From Saliphagus infecundisoli (GTDB lineage: Archaea; Halobacteriota; Halobacteria; Halobacteriales; Natrialbaceae), in the NCBI RefSeq assembly GCF_020177375.1, contig NZ_JAIWHV010000026.1:1-49889 (forward strand): a stretch of 49,889 nt of DNA. Reading direction: 5' to 3'. Both the position numbers and the translations under genes were made by a program. Below are positions 40,367 through 48,906 of this stretch, in pieces. Under the pieces are notes generated by a model. That model ran no database searches. It worked only from the letters and a program-made list of their open reading frames with translations, and was not told where the DNA came from. The stretch's first letter is position 1, and every line of letters starts with the position of its first letter.

Positions 40367-41884
40367 ATGGTGACCCGGTGGCTCTTGCCGGGTCGCGAAG
40401 AGCCTTTCGCGGGGGTAGCCGAGCGAAGAGAGTACGTAGTGTCACGTTATCCAAACCCGCTTCGACTCGTAATCCTCGCGATCGGTTTCGGGCTCGCCCG
40501 TCTCGATCTGATTGACCGTGAGCGCGCGGTTCGAACAACCGACCTCGCCTGGCCACGGATTGTTACCGGACTTGCCCGGATGTCAAAGAGCGCAATCGAC
40601 GTCGCGATGGTCGGCGTCGCCGTCGGCACGTCGGCGGTTGCAGGTGTGGGTTTTGCGGGCCCGTTCTACGGGCTTGCGTTTGTCGTTGGCGGTGGCGTCG
40701 CCGGCGGGACAATCGCTTTAGTCTCTCAACGGTATGGTGCCGATGCCCGCGAGGAACTCGGGCTGGCGGTCAGATCGAGCGCGCTGCTCGTCGTGCTCAT
40801 CAGCCTCCCGGTAACTGCGATCTTTTGGCTCTATCCCCACGAGTTGATCTCGCTGTTGAGTAGCAACGAGCGCGCAATCGAATTAGGAGCGCGGTATCTG
40901 GGGATCGTCGCGCTTGCGGTTCCCTTCGCCGGGTTGAACATCATGGGTGGGCGCGTCCTGATCGGTGCTGACGACGCCTACACCGCGATGCAGCTCCGAG
41001 CCGGTGGCGCTGTCTCAAACATCGTCTTGAACGCCGTGTTCATCTTCGGATTCGGCTGGGGAGTCGCTGGTGCCGCGTTGGGAACAGTCCTCTCGAACGT
41101 TGTCGTAACGGCCGCCTTCGCCGCCGGACTCTCGCGAGGGCGGTTTCCCGGGATCGGCGACTTCCCGGTTCGGATCGATCCGTTCGGGAGCTACGTTGAC
41201 TCCGCTACACTAAGGGACTTGGTTGAGATCGGGGCACCGGTCGGCGCACGCAACCTCGTGTGGATCGCTGCCGAGTTCCCAATGCTTGGGATTCTCGACA
41301 TCTTCGGTGAGACTACCGTCGCAGCGTTCGTCATCGCGCGGCGCATCTGGGGACTAATGAATACACCCGGCTGGGGTTTTGGCCTCGCAGCCTCAAGCCT
41401 TGTTGGTCAGCATCTCGGCGCTAACGAGGATGCAGTCGCGGAGGCCTACGGCAGGGAAATCATTCGGTTTGCGGTCGCGACATATCTCATCTCAGCCTTG
41501 ATCGTCGCTGCTCTCGCACCCGAGATCGTCGGCTTATTCGCTGACGATCCGACTAGTCCCGAGGTCCCGATCGCGGTCAGTCTCGTCTACGCGGCCTGCG
41601 TCGCGGTTATCTTTCAGGGTGTTGCAGGCGCAGCGGCTGGCCCCCTTGATGCAAGCGGTGACACGCGAGTTCCGTTCGTCAGCCAGTTCATTGGGATGTT
41701 CGGTGGCTCGATTCCCCTTGCCTATCTCGGCGCGACGACCGACCTGGGCTACTGGGGGCTCTACCTCGCGTTCCTCGCAGAAACGACCGTCCCCGCGGCG
41801 ATCAACTACCTTCGATTTCGGACCGGCAAATGGAAGGCAATCAGCGAGAGCTACCGGCCCGAGACAACCCCCGCCGACGATTAA
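40367..41884 (+). CDS. MATE-family efflux transporter
   Basis: 505 residues, about twelve membrane helices in two MATE repeats. Landmarks: LARMSKSAIDVAMVGVAVGT in helix 1-2, GGTIALVSQRYGADAREELG, the repeat-2 counterpart IARRIWGLMNTPGWGFGLAA and SSLVGQHLGANEDAVAEAYG. It exports cationic or metabolite compounds against Na+ or H+. The first ~30 residues (WLLPGREEPFAGVAERREYV) are hydrophilic and uncertain; a GTG at 40439 is an alternative start. Structured repeat copy B lies directly upstream. Confidence 0.92.
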   Translation: MVTRWLLPGREEPFAGVAERREYVVSRYPNPLRLVILAIGFGLARLDLIDRERAVRTTDLAWPRIVTGLARMSKSAIDVAMVGVAVGTSAVAGVGFAGPFYGLAFVVGGGVAGGTIALVSQRYGADAREELGLAVRSSALLVVLISLPVTAIFWLYPHELISLLSSNERAIELGARYLGIVALAVPFAGLNIMGGRVLIGADDAYTAMQLRAGGAVSNIVLNAVFIFGFGWGVAGAALGTVLSNVVVTAAFAAGLSRGRFPGIGDFPVRIDPFGSYVDSATLRDLVEIGAPVGARNLVWIAAEFPMLGILDIFGETTVAAFVIARRIWGLMNTPGWGFGLAASSLVGQHLGANEDAVAEAYGREIIRFAVATYLISALIVAALAPEIVGLFADDPTSPEVPIAVSLVYAACVAVIFQGVAGAAAGPLDASGDTRVPFVSQFIGMFGGSIPLAYLGATTDLGYWGLYLAFLAETTVPAAINYLRFRTGKWKAISESYRPETTPADD

Positions 41885-41982
41885 CAGCGTCTCCTGGTCC
41901 GAGCCGCTCCGACTCCCTTCTTCATGATAGTGGGCATCCGAATATTGAAGTACAAGCTCACTCACTGTGAGTCCGAAATACG

Positions 41983-42891
41983 ATGAAAGGCGTCCTTCCA
42001 ATCCTCTCCGCCCCATTTACCAAGTCTGGAAACATCGAGTACGACAGCGTCCGTACCCAGGTCGCCGCGTTAGCTGAGGGGGGCTGTGATGGCATCATTC
42101 TTTTTGGATTCGGGACGGAATTCTACAAACTGTCCGAGGAAGAGCGCCGCGAACTCACGCGTGTCTCCGTTGAGAGCGGTGAGGAACACGGGATTCCGAT
42201 ATACGCGTCGATCACCGACCAAGCGACGATCACGGCCGTCAAGTGGGCCAAGTGGTTCGCCGATGCGGGAGTAAAAGGGCTGATGGTGCTGCCACCCCAC
42301 ATGGCAGACCCGGATGAGGAAGCGCTATTGGAGCATCTCCAGCGAGTAGGCTCTGCGACGTCGTTACCGGTGATGGTCCAGTACGCACCCCAAAACGTGG
42401 GAGTTTCGATCAGTCCAGAGACGTTCGCACGGCTGAGCGACGAAGTACCCACGATCGAGTACTACAAAATCGAATCACAGCCGCCGGGACCGTACATCAC
42501 TGCATTACTTGAAGCGACCGACGCAGAGGTAGATGTGTTAGTCGGGTCGGCAGGACAGAAGTATATTGAGGCCCTCGATCGGGGTGCGATTGGTGTCGTC
42601 CCCAGCGGAGGGATGCACGAGATATATGTCTCTATTCAAGACCGATACGAAGCTGGTGACCGCGAAGCGGCAATCGACGTCCATAACGCTCTGCTGCCTG
42701 TATTGAACCAGTTCGTCGGCGGCGAGTCGTTCGTTCACTTTGATAAGTGGATTCAGGCCGAGCGCGGTTTCATCTCTGAGGAGGGGGCCTACGTGCGCGA
42801 ACCGACTAGCGAGCCTGATGACCACGTCGAATCGCTTTTCCGGGAACAGTACGCGCGTCTGCATGAGCGACTCAAGTCGCTAGAGGCGTAG
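41983..42891 (+). CDS. DapA/NAL-family aldolase or dehydratase
   Basis: 302 residues, TIM barrel. The Schiff-base lysine is Lys162 (TIEYYKIESQP) and the family tyrosine is Tyr134 (PVMVQYAPQNVG). The usual substrate-carboxylate GTTGE motif is changed to FGFGTEF, so it is not DapA proper. Sugar-acid enzymes of the family (2-keto-3-deoxy acid aldolases, 5-dehydro-4-deoxyglucarate dehydratase) are the best analogy. Converges with an enolase-superfamily dehydratase gene 170 bp away, which could supply its 2-keto-3-deoxy acid (inference). Confidence 0.9.
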   Translation: MKGVLPILSAPFTKSGNIEYDSVRTQVAALAEGGCDGIILFGFGTEFYKLSEEERRELTRVSVESGEEHGIPIYASITDQATITAVKWAKWFADAGVKGLMVLPPHMADPDEEALLEHLQRVGSATSLPVMVQYAPQNVGVSISPETFARLSDEVPTIEYYKIESQPPGPYITALLEATDAEVDVLVGSAGQKYIEALDRGAIGVVPSGGMHEIYVSIQDRYEAGDREAAIDVHNALLPVLNQFVGGESFVHFDKWIQAERGFISEEGAYVREPTSEPDDHVESLFREQYARLHERLKSLEA

Positions 42892-43060
42892 CTTAAGCCA
42901 CCCAATCGACGATCAACTGAGAACGTGGTCAGATGATGTTGACGCAGCACCCTCTGTCAAAATATTCATCATTATCGCTCTGATCTACCAGTGCACTATC
43001 TCCAAAACGCGGAGAGTAGATTGAAAGTCGAGCGGGCCGAGCTCCAGTCTCGTGAGGGCC

Positions 43061-44215
43061 CTAGTCTGTCCTGTGGGCGTTGATGTACTCCATATCAAGT
43101 TCGTATCCTATTCCAGACTCCTGTGGAACATGCACGTAGCCGTCGTCATCAAGGGGGTCCGGTATCGCCTCTAAGTACGGCGGCGGGGTTTCGTAGTCTA
43201 TCGTGGGTGCGAGAAGTCCCCGCTCGTAATACGTACACGTGTCAGCACTCGTTGCCGCCAGAACCTGGAGGTTGGCGAACCCACTCATATGGATTTCACA
43301 TCGCACGTTGTACGCTTCACAAATCGCGGCCATCTTGAGACAGCCGGTAATCCCGCCGCGTAACGCGTCTATCCGGACCCTGTCGGCTGCTTCCCGTGTG
43401 ATCCAATCGGCCCGGGTGAAGATGCTTCCGTCGGCAATCTCTGGTGCGAGGATCGGGATGTCGAGTTCATCGGAGAGTTTTTCGTAAGAACTGACCTGGT
43501 ACTCGTTCATTGGGTGTTCGTACCAGGCGAACCCCATCTCCTGTAGTTCTCGACCGACCTGCAATGCCTCCTCATAACTCCCGTACGTCCCCCACGGGTC
43601 ATAGAGGAGATCCATTTCGTCGCCGACCCGTTCATTGACTCGCCGGCAGGCTTCGAGGTCGTGTTCGACGTGAGAGGGCCGGCTAGGAGCGGACCTCCCA
43701 GTCTTGGGATCCCATCCATAGTACGGGTGGATCTTGTACGCGGTGTATCCCTGCTGCTGGCACGCTTCCGCGTGGTCGGCGTAATCGGAGGGTGACCCCA
43801 TATTGGGAAACGTACTCGCGTAGGCTCTGACCCGCTCCCGGCAGCCGCCGGCCAGCTTGTGGACAGGGGTGTCGAGAGCGCGGCCCTGTAGGTCCCACAG
43901 TGCGATGTCGATCACGCTGAGTGTGGTCTCGTCACGGTTGAACCCCCACATCCATCGCCAGAATTTCTCGCGGTCGAACGGGTTCTCGCCAACGAGTCGG
44001 GACTCGACGATTTGCTCTACCCGTTTCCGCTGTGTTGGGGAGAGCCCGTCGCGATCACCGTGGACGCCACCACCGAGGCAGTACCCGTCGACGCCTTCTT
44101 CCGTGCCGATCCGCGTCAGCGTTTGGGTCGTAGTCGCCGTGGTCGTCGACCCGCCACCCTCGAATTCTTCGCGCTCGAGTGTGAAGGGGATGACCTCCAC
44201 CTCCGTAATTCTCAT
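43061..44215 (-). CDS. Enolase-superfamily (mandelate racemase group) sugar-acid dehydratase
   Basis: 384 residues. N-terminal capping domain, then the barrel with the base/acid motif Lys161-x-His163 (TAYKIHPYYGWDP), metal ligands Asp206 (LLYDPWGTY), Glu233 (AWYEHPMNE) and Glu259 (LAPEIADGS), and His309 (CEIHMSGFAN) for the other face. These are the marks of acid-sugar dehydratases or racemases of the mandelate racemase subgroup; the KxH variation is a substrate clue I cannot resolve. Product would be a 2-keto-3-deoxy acid, fitting the DapA-family neighbour. A decayed piece of another family member lies at 26.2 kb. Confidence 0.93.
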   Translation of the reverse strand: MRITEVEVIPFTLEREEFEGGGSTTTATTTQTLTRIGTEEGVDGYCLGGGVHGDRDGLSPTQRKRVEQIVESRLVGENPFDREKFWRWMWGFNRDETTLSVIDIALWDLQGRALDTPVHKLAGGCRERVRAYASTFPNMGSPSDYADHAEACQQQGYTAYKIHPYYGWDPKTGRSAPSRPSHVEHDLEACRRVNERVGDEMDLLYDPWGTYGSYEEALQVGRELQEMGFAWYEHPMNEYQVSSYEKLSDELDIPILAPEIADGSIFTRADWITREAADRVRIDALRGGITGCLKMAAICEAYNVRCEIHMSGFANLQVLAATSADTCTYYERGLLAPTIDYETPPPYLEAIPDPLDDDGYVHVPQESGIGYELDMEYINAHRTD

Positions 44216-44317
44216 TGGGGCGCCCTCGACTCTTCTTCGTGGAACGAGCCGACGTTCAGAAATCGATAATTCACGCTATCGGGATTCGCAGTCTCCGACT
44301 TAAGTCTGCGGGCGCAA

Positions 44318-44439
44318 AGGATCCGTACGAGCGAACGCGATCGCTGGATACGAAGCGGTTCAGTGTCGTCTGAATACGCAACGATGACGATGACGGCCAA
44401 TTTACAGCATGAACCAATCAAAAGCGGAGTTCCTGCCGA
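44318..44439 (+). pseudogene. Relic of an IS4/ISH8-like transposase
   Basis: Reads PYERTRSLDTKRFSVV, a stop, then IRNDDDD and later AEFLP. This matches residues ~264-304 of the intact transposase at 24602 (PYDGTRSLDTKRFRVVGVRN, EEFLP). It carries stops and frame changes. It ends abruptly at CTGCCG where an IS200/IS605 end begins. Confidence 0.75.
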
Positions 44440-44480
44440 TTGACATCCTCCCCATCCTGAAGGACGAGGATTCCTCGCGC
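44440..44480 (-). mobile_element. Solo IS200/IS605-type right end
   Basis: ATTGACATCCTCCCCATCC... is the reverse complement of a haloarchaeal IS200/IS605 right end (GGGGAGGATGTCAAT); the element near 47.85 kb ends GGAGGATGTCAA. It includes a short hairpin (ATCCT...AGGAT). No transposase remains. It interrupts the IS4 transposase relic, so it arrived later. Confidence 0.6.
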
Positions 44481-44485
44481 TGGGG

Positions 44486-44501
44486 GTTCCTACGTAGGAA
44501 C
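44486..44501. repeat. Perfect 16-bp palindrome
   Basis: GTTCCTACGTAGGAAC, immediately beside the solo IS200/IS605 end and at the edge of the SDR relic. Possibly part of the lost element's internal structure. Confidence 0.45.
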
Positions 44502-44682
44502 GTTCAAGACGGACGTCACAAGTGACGACGACGTTGAGGAACTGGTTGAGACCGCAACATCAGAATATGGTGGACTAGATATTGCGTTCAACAACGCCGG
44601 TATCGGGGGAACTTTCGAAGCGACCGAAGAGATCTCAGAAGAGAATTGGCACGTGAGCGTGTCATACAATGGTTCTCAATAG
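44500..44682 (+). pseudogene. Fragment of a short-chain dehydrogenase gene
   Basis: Reads TFKTDVTSDDDVEELVETAT, then EYGGLDIAFNNAGIGGTFEA and TEEISEENWHVSV before a stop at 44680-44682. This is the SDR segment from the acidic cofactor-loop Asp (TDV) to just past the NNAG motif. The TGxxxGIG start and the catalytic Ser/Tyr/Lys part are both gone. Confidence 0.8.
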
Positions 44683-44813
44683 CTACCGTTCGAAGAGAAT
44701 AATTTGAATGAAACCCCCAACTACCGAGATCAACGGAATCAGGCACGATGTGGAAGCCGTATAATCGCCGAGTAGAGGGTGTGAGACGAATTCTATGACA
44801 TGCTATGGCAGAT

Positions 44814-46316
44814 TCAATCAGCTTCGAAAACATAGACTCTCGGTCCATTATAGTTGTACTGATCAGTAAGCGTCCGATCTTCTCTAAGCGTCTCAACGAA
44901 CGTTTTTTCATCTTCTCGGCCGGTGTTATCGACCACAAGGAAAATGCGGTCATACCCCTCTGTTTGTGCGATGATCTCATCAGGCGGCGTACTGGCCTGC
45001 ATCGCCTGATAGCCCTCAGGACTTGACTTGAGATCAGCCGGTTCGATGCCTCGGTAGTAGTTCATCGGTTTGATAATGTATTTGTCGATGACGACTACGA
45101 GATCATCGCCTGTTCGCTCACCGTCAAGGTCAGTCGTCAATGTATCCCAGTACTCGCGAACGTCGTTCGTATAATACCCGTAGAGAGGAACTGAGAAGAG
45201 GCTCATAGCCAGGAGAAGTGAGAGAAGAGCAGGGAGCCATGAGAGGTCAACGAGGTTATCAATACCTCGAGCGACTATTATGAAGAGCCCAATAGAGGCA
45301 GCGGTCATATATCTCTCGTAATATATTGGAGTGGATATATGAGAGAGAACGAATGCAACGCCGATTGTAACGCCGATTAAGAGACAGAGGAGCAGTAGCC
45401 GATCGAACTCGCTCCACCGTAGCGATACCCGATCCAAGAGATTGTCACGGTCCCAATCTATACGTATGGTAGATAACAGACCCAGGCTGCCAAAGACGTA
45501 GAGAAGAGTCCTCCCCGAACTCTCACCTTGCTCGGAAATGAACCAACGGAAGGTCCGAGATATACGAGAAAGATCTGGAGGAGTAAGCCAGGTTGTCGCA
45601 GAACCCTCGAATATTCGGAGTATCAAGAGCGCGATCCAGGGACTGATCAGCACCGCAACGGTTGCGTGAGCAGTTACCCATCGTCGAAAGCCTGGATAGA
45701 ACTCCGTTCGATTAGGGAAAAGAAATGCTACAGTCCAAAAGATTCCCTGAGCAGCGAGAACGAAAAGGCCATACACGTGTGTAAAACACATCAGCGCAGT
45801 CGTCACAGCATACCCTGCGAGTGTCAAATTATCCTGTTCACGCGAGAAGACGAGAAAAAAGTACAACGAGAGTGCGCCAAAGAAGGCAAGTTGGGCATAC
45901 ATCCGAGCTTCGTGAGCGTGGATAATATGGAATCGAGAGACGGCGAGAAGAGCAACTGCGATAAGGCCTGTCCGATGGCTGAAGAGCCGACGACCGAGGA
46001 GATACACGATCGGCAAGGTTCCGATAGAAAACAGTACTGACAGCGACCGAACTGCAGCTACCGATGTCCCGAACGCTGAAATCCAGAGGTCAAAGAACAG
46101 ATAGTAGAGTGGTGGATGGGGGTCGCTTTGTGGGAGGTCTACTGCAATCTCCCAGAGAGACCTAGTAGCAACAAGCTCGATCGTGGATGCTTCATCAAGC
46201 CAGATCGGCTCGCCTGTTACATCGTATACCCGAAGTGCCGCTCCGATTATACAGACTCCGAGTAATTGAGCAAGGTCTTCTCTCGAGAAACGTTTCCTCT
46301 CTGCCTCAAATACCAT
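44814..46316 (-). CDS. GT39-like membrane glycosyltransferase
   Basis: 500 residues, about eleven membrane helices plus a C-terminal soluble domain (~395-500). The first extracellular loop has GEPIWLDEASTIELVATRSL and SDPHPPLYYLFF, the acidic pair and HPPLYY segment of ArnT/PMT-type (GT39/83) lipid-phosphate-sugar glycosyltransferases. It would move a sugar from a dolichyl/prenyl-phosphate donor at the outer face of the membrane. More AT-rich than neighbours such as the helicase genes. No glycosylation cluster surrounds it in this window apart from the UPF0104 gene at 47.9 kb. Confidence 0.88.
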   Translation of the reverse strand: MVFEAERKRFSREDLAQLLGVCIIGAALRVYDVTGEPIWLDEASTIELVATRSLWEIAVDLPQSDPHPPLYYLFFDLWISAFGTSVAAVRSLSVLFSIGTLPIVYLLGRRLFSHRTGLIAVALLAVSRFHIIHAHEARMYAQLAFFGALSLYFFLVFSREQDNLTLAGYAVTTALMCFTHVYGLFVLAAQGIFWTVAFLFPNRTEFYPGFRRWVTAHATVAVLISPWIALLILRIFEGSATTWLTPPDLSRISRTFRWFISEQGESSGRTLLYVFGSLGLLSTIRIDWDRDNLLDRVSLRWSEFDRLLLLCLLIGVTIGVAFVLSHISTPIYYERYMTAASIGLFIIVARGIDNLVDLSWLPALLSLLLAMSLFSVPLYGYYTNDVREYWDTLTTDLDGERTGDDLVVVIDKYIIKPMNYYRGIEPADLKSSPEGYQAMQASTPPDEIIAQTEGYDRIFLVVDNTGREDEKTFVETLREDRTLTDQYNYNGPRVYVFEAD

Positions 46317-46406
46317 GGGTTAGAATAACTGTGGTTCAAAACTCCTCTATACATATCGCTTGCCCTTGAGGGCGCCTCACGGATTATACACTGAACAGGC
46401 GCAATA

Positions 46407-46426
46407 CCACGCCCTTCAGGGCGTGG
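46407..46426. repeat. Left-end hairpin of IS1341-type element
   Basis: CCACGCCCTTCAGGGCGTGG, perfect 8-bp stem with a TTCA loop; pairs in shape with the right-end hairpin. Confidence 0.7.
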
Positions 46427-46542
46427 ATACGCGCCGTCAATTGATGCAACAATCCACCGCCTATTGCGTGGCCGGATATTCTATACTGGATCGGTGATAT
46501 TATGTTCTCGTTGTCCATAACCAGTTATGGAGCCAGAAATCG

Positions 46543-47802
46543 ATGCGGATCCACCGAACATTCGAGGCGTCGATCGCTAACCCACAGCAGGTAAGTGACG
46601 ACCTCGGTCAACTTGGATGGGCTGCATCGAAACTCTGGAACGTCGGTCGCTACTACGCACACGAACAGTGGGACGAGACGGGCGAGATCCCCGATGACGG
46701 GGAACTCAAATCCGAGCTCAAAGGCCACGAACGCTATACGGATCTTCACTCTCAATCCAGTCAGCGCGTTCTCGAAGAACTCGCTGAAGCGTTCAACGGT
46801 TGGTTCGGAAAGCGTCGGAACGGCGAGAGCCGTGCCCGACCGCCCGGGTACCGCAAACGCGGCGATTCGCACCCACGTTCTACCGTGTCGTTCAAAGCGG
46901 CTGGCTTCAAGCATGATGCACAGTTCACCCGCGTTCGCCTCTCGAAAGGACGAAACCTGAAGGACCATCGCTCGGACTTCGTGCTGTGCGAGTACGGGCT
47001 ACGTCCCGACGTAGACCTCTCCGAGTGGGACATTCAACAGGTCCGGGCCGTCCACAAGTACGATGAGTGGCGGCTTCACTTCGTCTGCCGGAAGTCGATT
47101 GATCCCGAACCACCCGGTGAGGAGACTGCCGGGATTGACCTCGATATCTCGAACGTCGCCGCGCTTTCGTTCGGCGGTGAGTCGATCCTCTTCCCCGGCA
47201 ACGCACTGAAAGAGGACGAATACTACTTCGGACGAAAGAAGGCAAAATGTGCCGATAGCCGATCGAACGAGCGGCTTCGGCTGGATCGGAAGCGTACCGA
47301 ACGTCGAACGCACTTCCTCCATACGCTCTCAAAACACATCGTTGCGGAGTGCGTCGAGAGAGGTGTCGGAACGATCGTCATAGGAGACCTCGGTGGTATC
47401 CGAGACGACGAGAACGGGGACTCCCGCAATTGGGGCAAACACGGCAACCTCGATCTTCACGGGTGGGCGTTCGACCGCTTCACGTCGATACTCGACTACA
47501 AGGCGGAAGTCGAGGGGATCGACGTGACGGTGGAGTCCGAACGCGATACCTCAAAGACGTGTTCCGCCTGTGGGACGAAAAACGGCGACCAGCGCGTCGA
47601 GCGCGGGTTGTATGTCTGTGGGGAGTGCGATACGGTGGCGAACGCGGACGTGAACGGTGCGGAGAACATTCGGCGAAAAGTAACTCCAAGTCCTTCACAG
47701 GATAGGAGTAACGGCTGGTTGGCACAGCCTTCAGTCCATCTGTTCGATTGGAGCGAGGGCCGTTTCGCCCCGCGAGAACAGGTCGTGGACTGTAAACCGT
47801 AA
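46543..47802 (+). CDS. tnpB: TnpB RNA-guided nuclease (IS1341-type)
   Basis: 419 residues. RuvC-I Asp199 (AGIDLDISN), zinc ribbon Cys340, Cys343, Cys359, Cys362 (TCSACG...VCGECD) and RuvC-III Asp369 (NADVNGAENI). RuvC-II reads IVIGDLGGIR, so the canonical Glu is Gly281; Asp318 in SILDYKAEVEG is a nearby acid. N-terminal wedge region as in other haloarchaeal TnpB. C-terminal tail is long and unlike the first TnpB. Guide RNA would derive from the 3' end through the hairpin at 47825-47844. Confidence 0.92.
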   Translation: MRIHRTFEASIANPQQVSDDLGQLGWAASKLWNVGRYYAHEQWDETGEIPDDGELKSELKGHERYTDLHSQSSQRVLEELAEAFNGWFGKRRNGESRARPPGYRKRGDSHPRSTVSFKAAGFKHDAQFTRVRLSKGRNLKDHRSDFVLCEYGLRPDVDLSEWDIQQVRAVHKYDEWRLHFVCRKSIDPEPPGEETAGIDLDISNVAALSFGGESILFPGNALKEDEYYFGRKKAKCADSRSNERLRLDRKRTERRTHFLHTLSKHIVAECVERGVGTIVIGDLGGIRDDENGDSRNWGKHGNLDLHGWAFDRFTSILDYKAEVEGIDVTVESERDTSKTCSACGTKNGDQRVERGLYVCGECDTVANADVNGAENIRRKVTPSPSQDRSNGWLAQPSVHLFDWSEGRFAPREQVVDCKP

Positions 47803-47824
47803 TATCCCAACGGCGGTCGGGATT

Positions 47825-47844
47825 CCACGTCGTTTACGGCGTGG
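47825..47844. repeat. Right-end hairpin of IS1341-type element
   Basis: CCACGTCG-TTTA-CGGCGTGG (one G-T pair) followed by GAGGATGTCAA. Probable end of the guide-RNA scaffold and transposase recognition site. Confidence 0.7.
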
Positions 47845-47928
47845 AGGATGTCAATGAGTAAGCTACTCCACCCTTCCGTGCTCGGGCCGACAGGATCCCT
47901 CAAGACGAAATCATACCTCTTCCCTCGC

Positions 47929-48906
47929 TTAGTTTTTCGTTGATCGAGTGGCCTTATACGTAAGGAACACCGCTGTGCCGAGCACTGCGGCATACCATAG
48001 CGTTCCCACGCGAATAATAATTGTTGCAGCCGCCGCGATGGCTTCGGGATAGCCGAACGTAACAAGCACGCCGACCATTGATGCTTCGGTCGCCGCAAGC
48101 CCTCCTGGAAGCATCGACACCGCACCGATAACCGATCCGAGGCCAAAGACGAACAAACCGATCACGACGGTGGCCTCAACGCCGAAACTTTCGAGTACTA
48201 TCCAGAGCGCAACACCCTCGAATCCCCATGCCATGAGACTGAATAGCGTTGAGACGGCCAATGGCCGAAACTGGAAGAGGCGATACGCATTCTCGTAGAA
48301 CTGCTCTAGCTCGGTCGCATACTCGCCAATGATCGGTGCTGATTCGAGCCGTCGGAAGATCGCCAGACACCCGCGTCGCCACTGGAGCAGACCGATCCCA
48401 GCCGCAATTATGCTGAGAATGACGAGAATCGGAAGGGACGAGCGGCTGTAGACGACCAATCCGAGTGCAGCCATTGCGCTGAGTGCAATAAGGTCCGTGA
48501 TGCGTTCGGCACCGACGACCGAGGTTGTCTTGCTTGCGGGAACGCCTCGCTTGTCCCGGAGGAACCAAGCCTTCCACACCTCGCCGGCCTTTCCCGGCGT
48601 GATGACCATCATCAAGCCGCTGAAGAAGGTAATCATACTCGCACCGATTGGGACGGTCACGTCAAGATACCGAAGATAGTAGTGCCATTTAGCGAATCGA
48701 AACCCGTAACCGACTGTTGTCAGACCGAGAACAACTCCAAACGTCTCTGGATTCAGGGCGGCAAGGGCGCTCTTCACGTCGGACAGATCCGTGTAGGCGG
48801 CGAGCCCGAGAAAGACAATGACCGAGAGCAGTGCCGTCAGCCAGAGTCCATGATTGTGAATAATCTCTCGACCCCGACTGGCAACAGCGTTATCATTCGC
48901 CGTCAT
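47929..48906 (-). CDS. UPF0104/AglD-like membrane protein
   Basis: 325 residues from ATG 48906 (MTANDNAVASRG). About eight membrane helices in the pattern of the LPG-synthase-TM/UPF0104 family. Visible motifs: FAKWHYYLRYLDVTVPIGAS, MVITPGKAGEVWKAWFLRDK and GAERITDLIALS, then SMLPGGLAATEASMVGVLV near the end. Archaeal members include AglD, linked to the final mannose of S-layer glycans; the related bacterial domain flips or modifies lipids. The start overlaps the upstream PHP gene stop by 4 bp (48903-48906). The longer frame to 49179 merely reads through that gene. Confidence 0.9.
   Translation of the reverse strand: MTANDNAVASRGREIIHNHGLWLTALLSVIVFLGLAAYTDLSDVKSALAALNPETFGVVLGLTTVGYGFRFAKWHYYLRYLDVTVPIGASMITFFSGLMMVITPGKAGEVWKAWFLRDKRGVPASKTTSVVGAERITDLIALSAMAALGLVVYSRSSLPILVILSIIAAGIGLLQWRRGCLAIFRRLESAPIIGEYATELEQFYENAYRLFQFRPLAVSTLFSLMAWGFEGVALWIVLESFGVEATVVIGLFVFGLGSVIGAVSMLPGGLAATEASMVGVLVTFGYPEAIAAAATIIIRVGTLWYAAVLGTAVFLTYKATRSTKN

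Larger units (their letters stand above)
46395..47853 (+). mobile_element. IS1341-type (tnpB-only) IS200/IS605 element
   Basis: One tnpB gene between a left hairpin CCACGCCC-TTCA-GGGCGTGG (46407-46426) and a right hairpin CCACGTCG-TTTA-CGGCGTGG (47825-47844), followed by the terminal GGAGGATGTCAA. No tnpA, so movement would need a transposase in trans. Outer left base is approximate. Confidence 0.8.

Noticed and set aside
45528-46040. 170-codon plus-strand frame inside the glycosyltransferase gene
   Set aside because: Shadow of membrane-helix codons; no promoter or family similarity.
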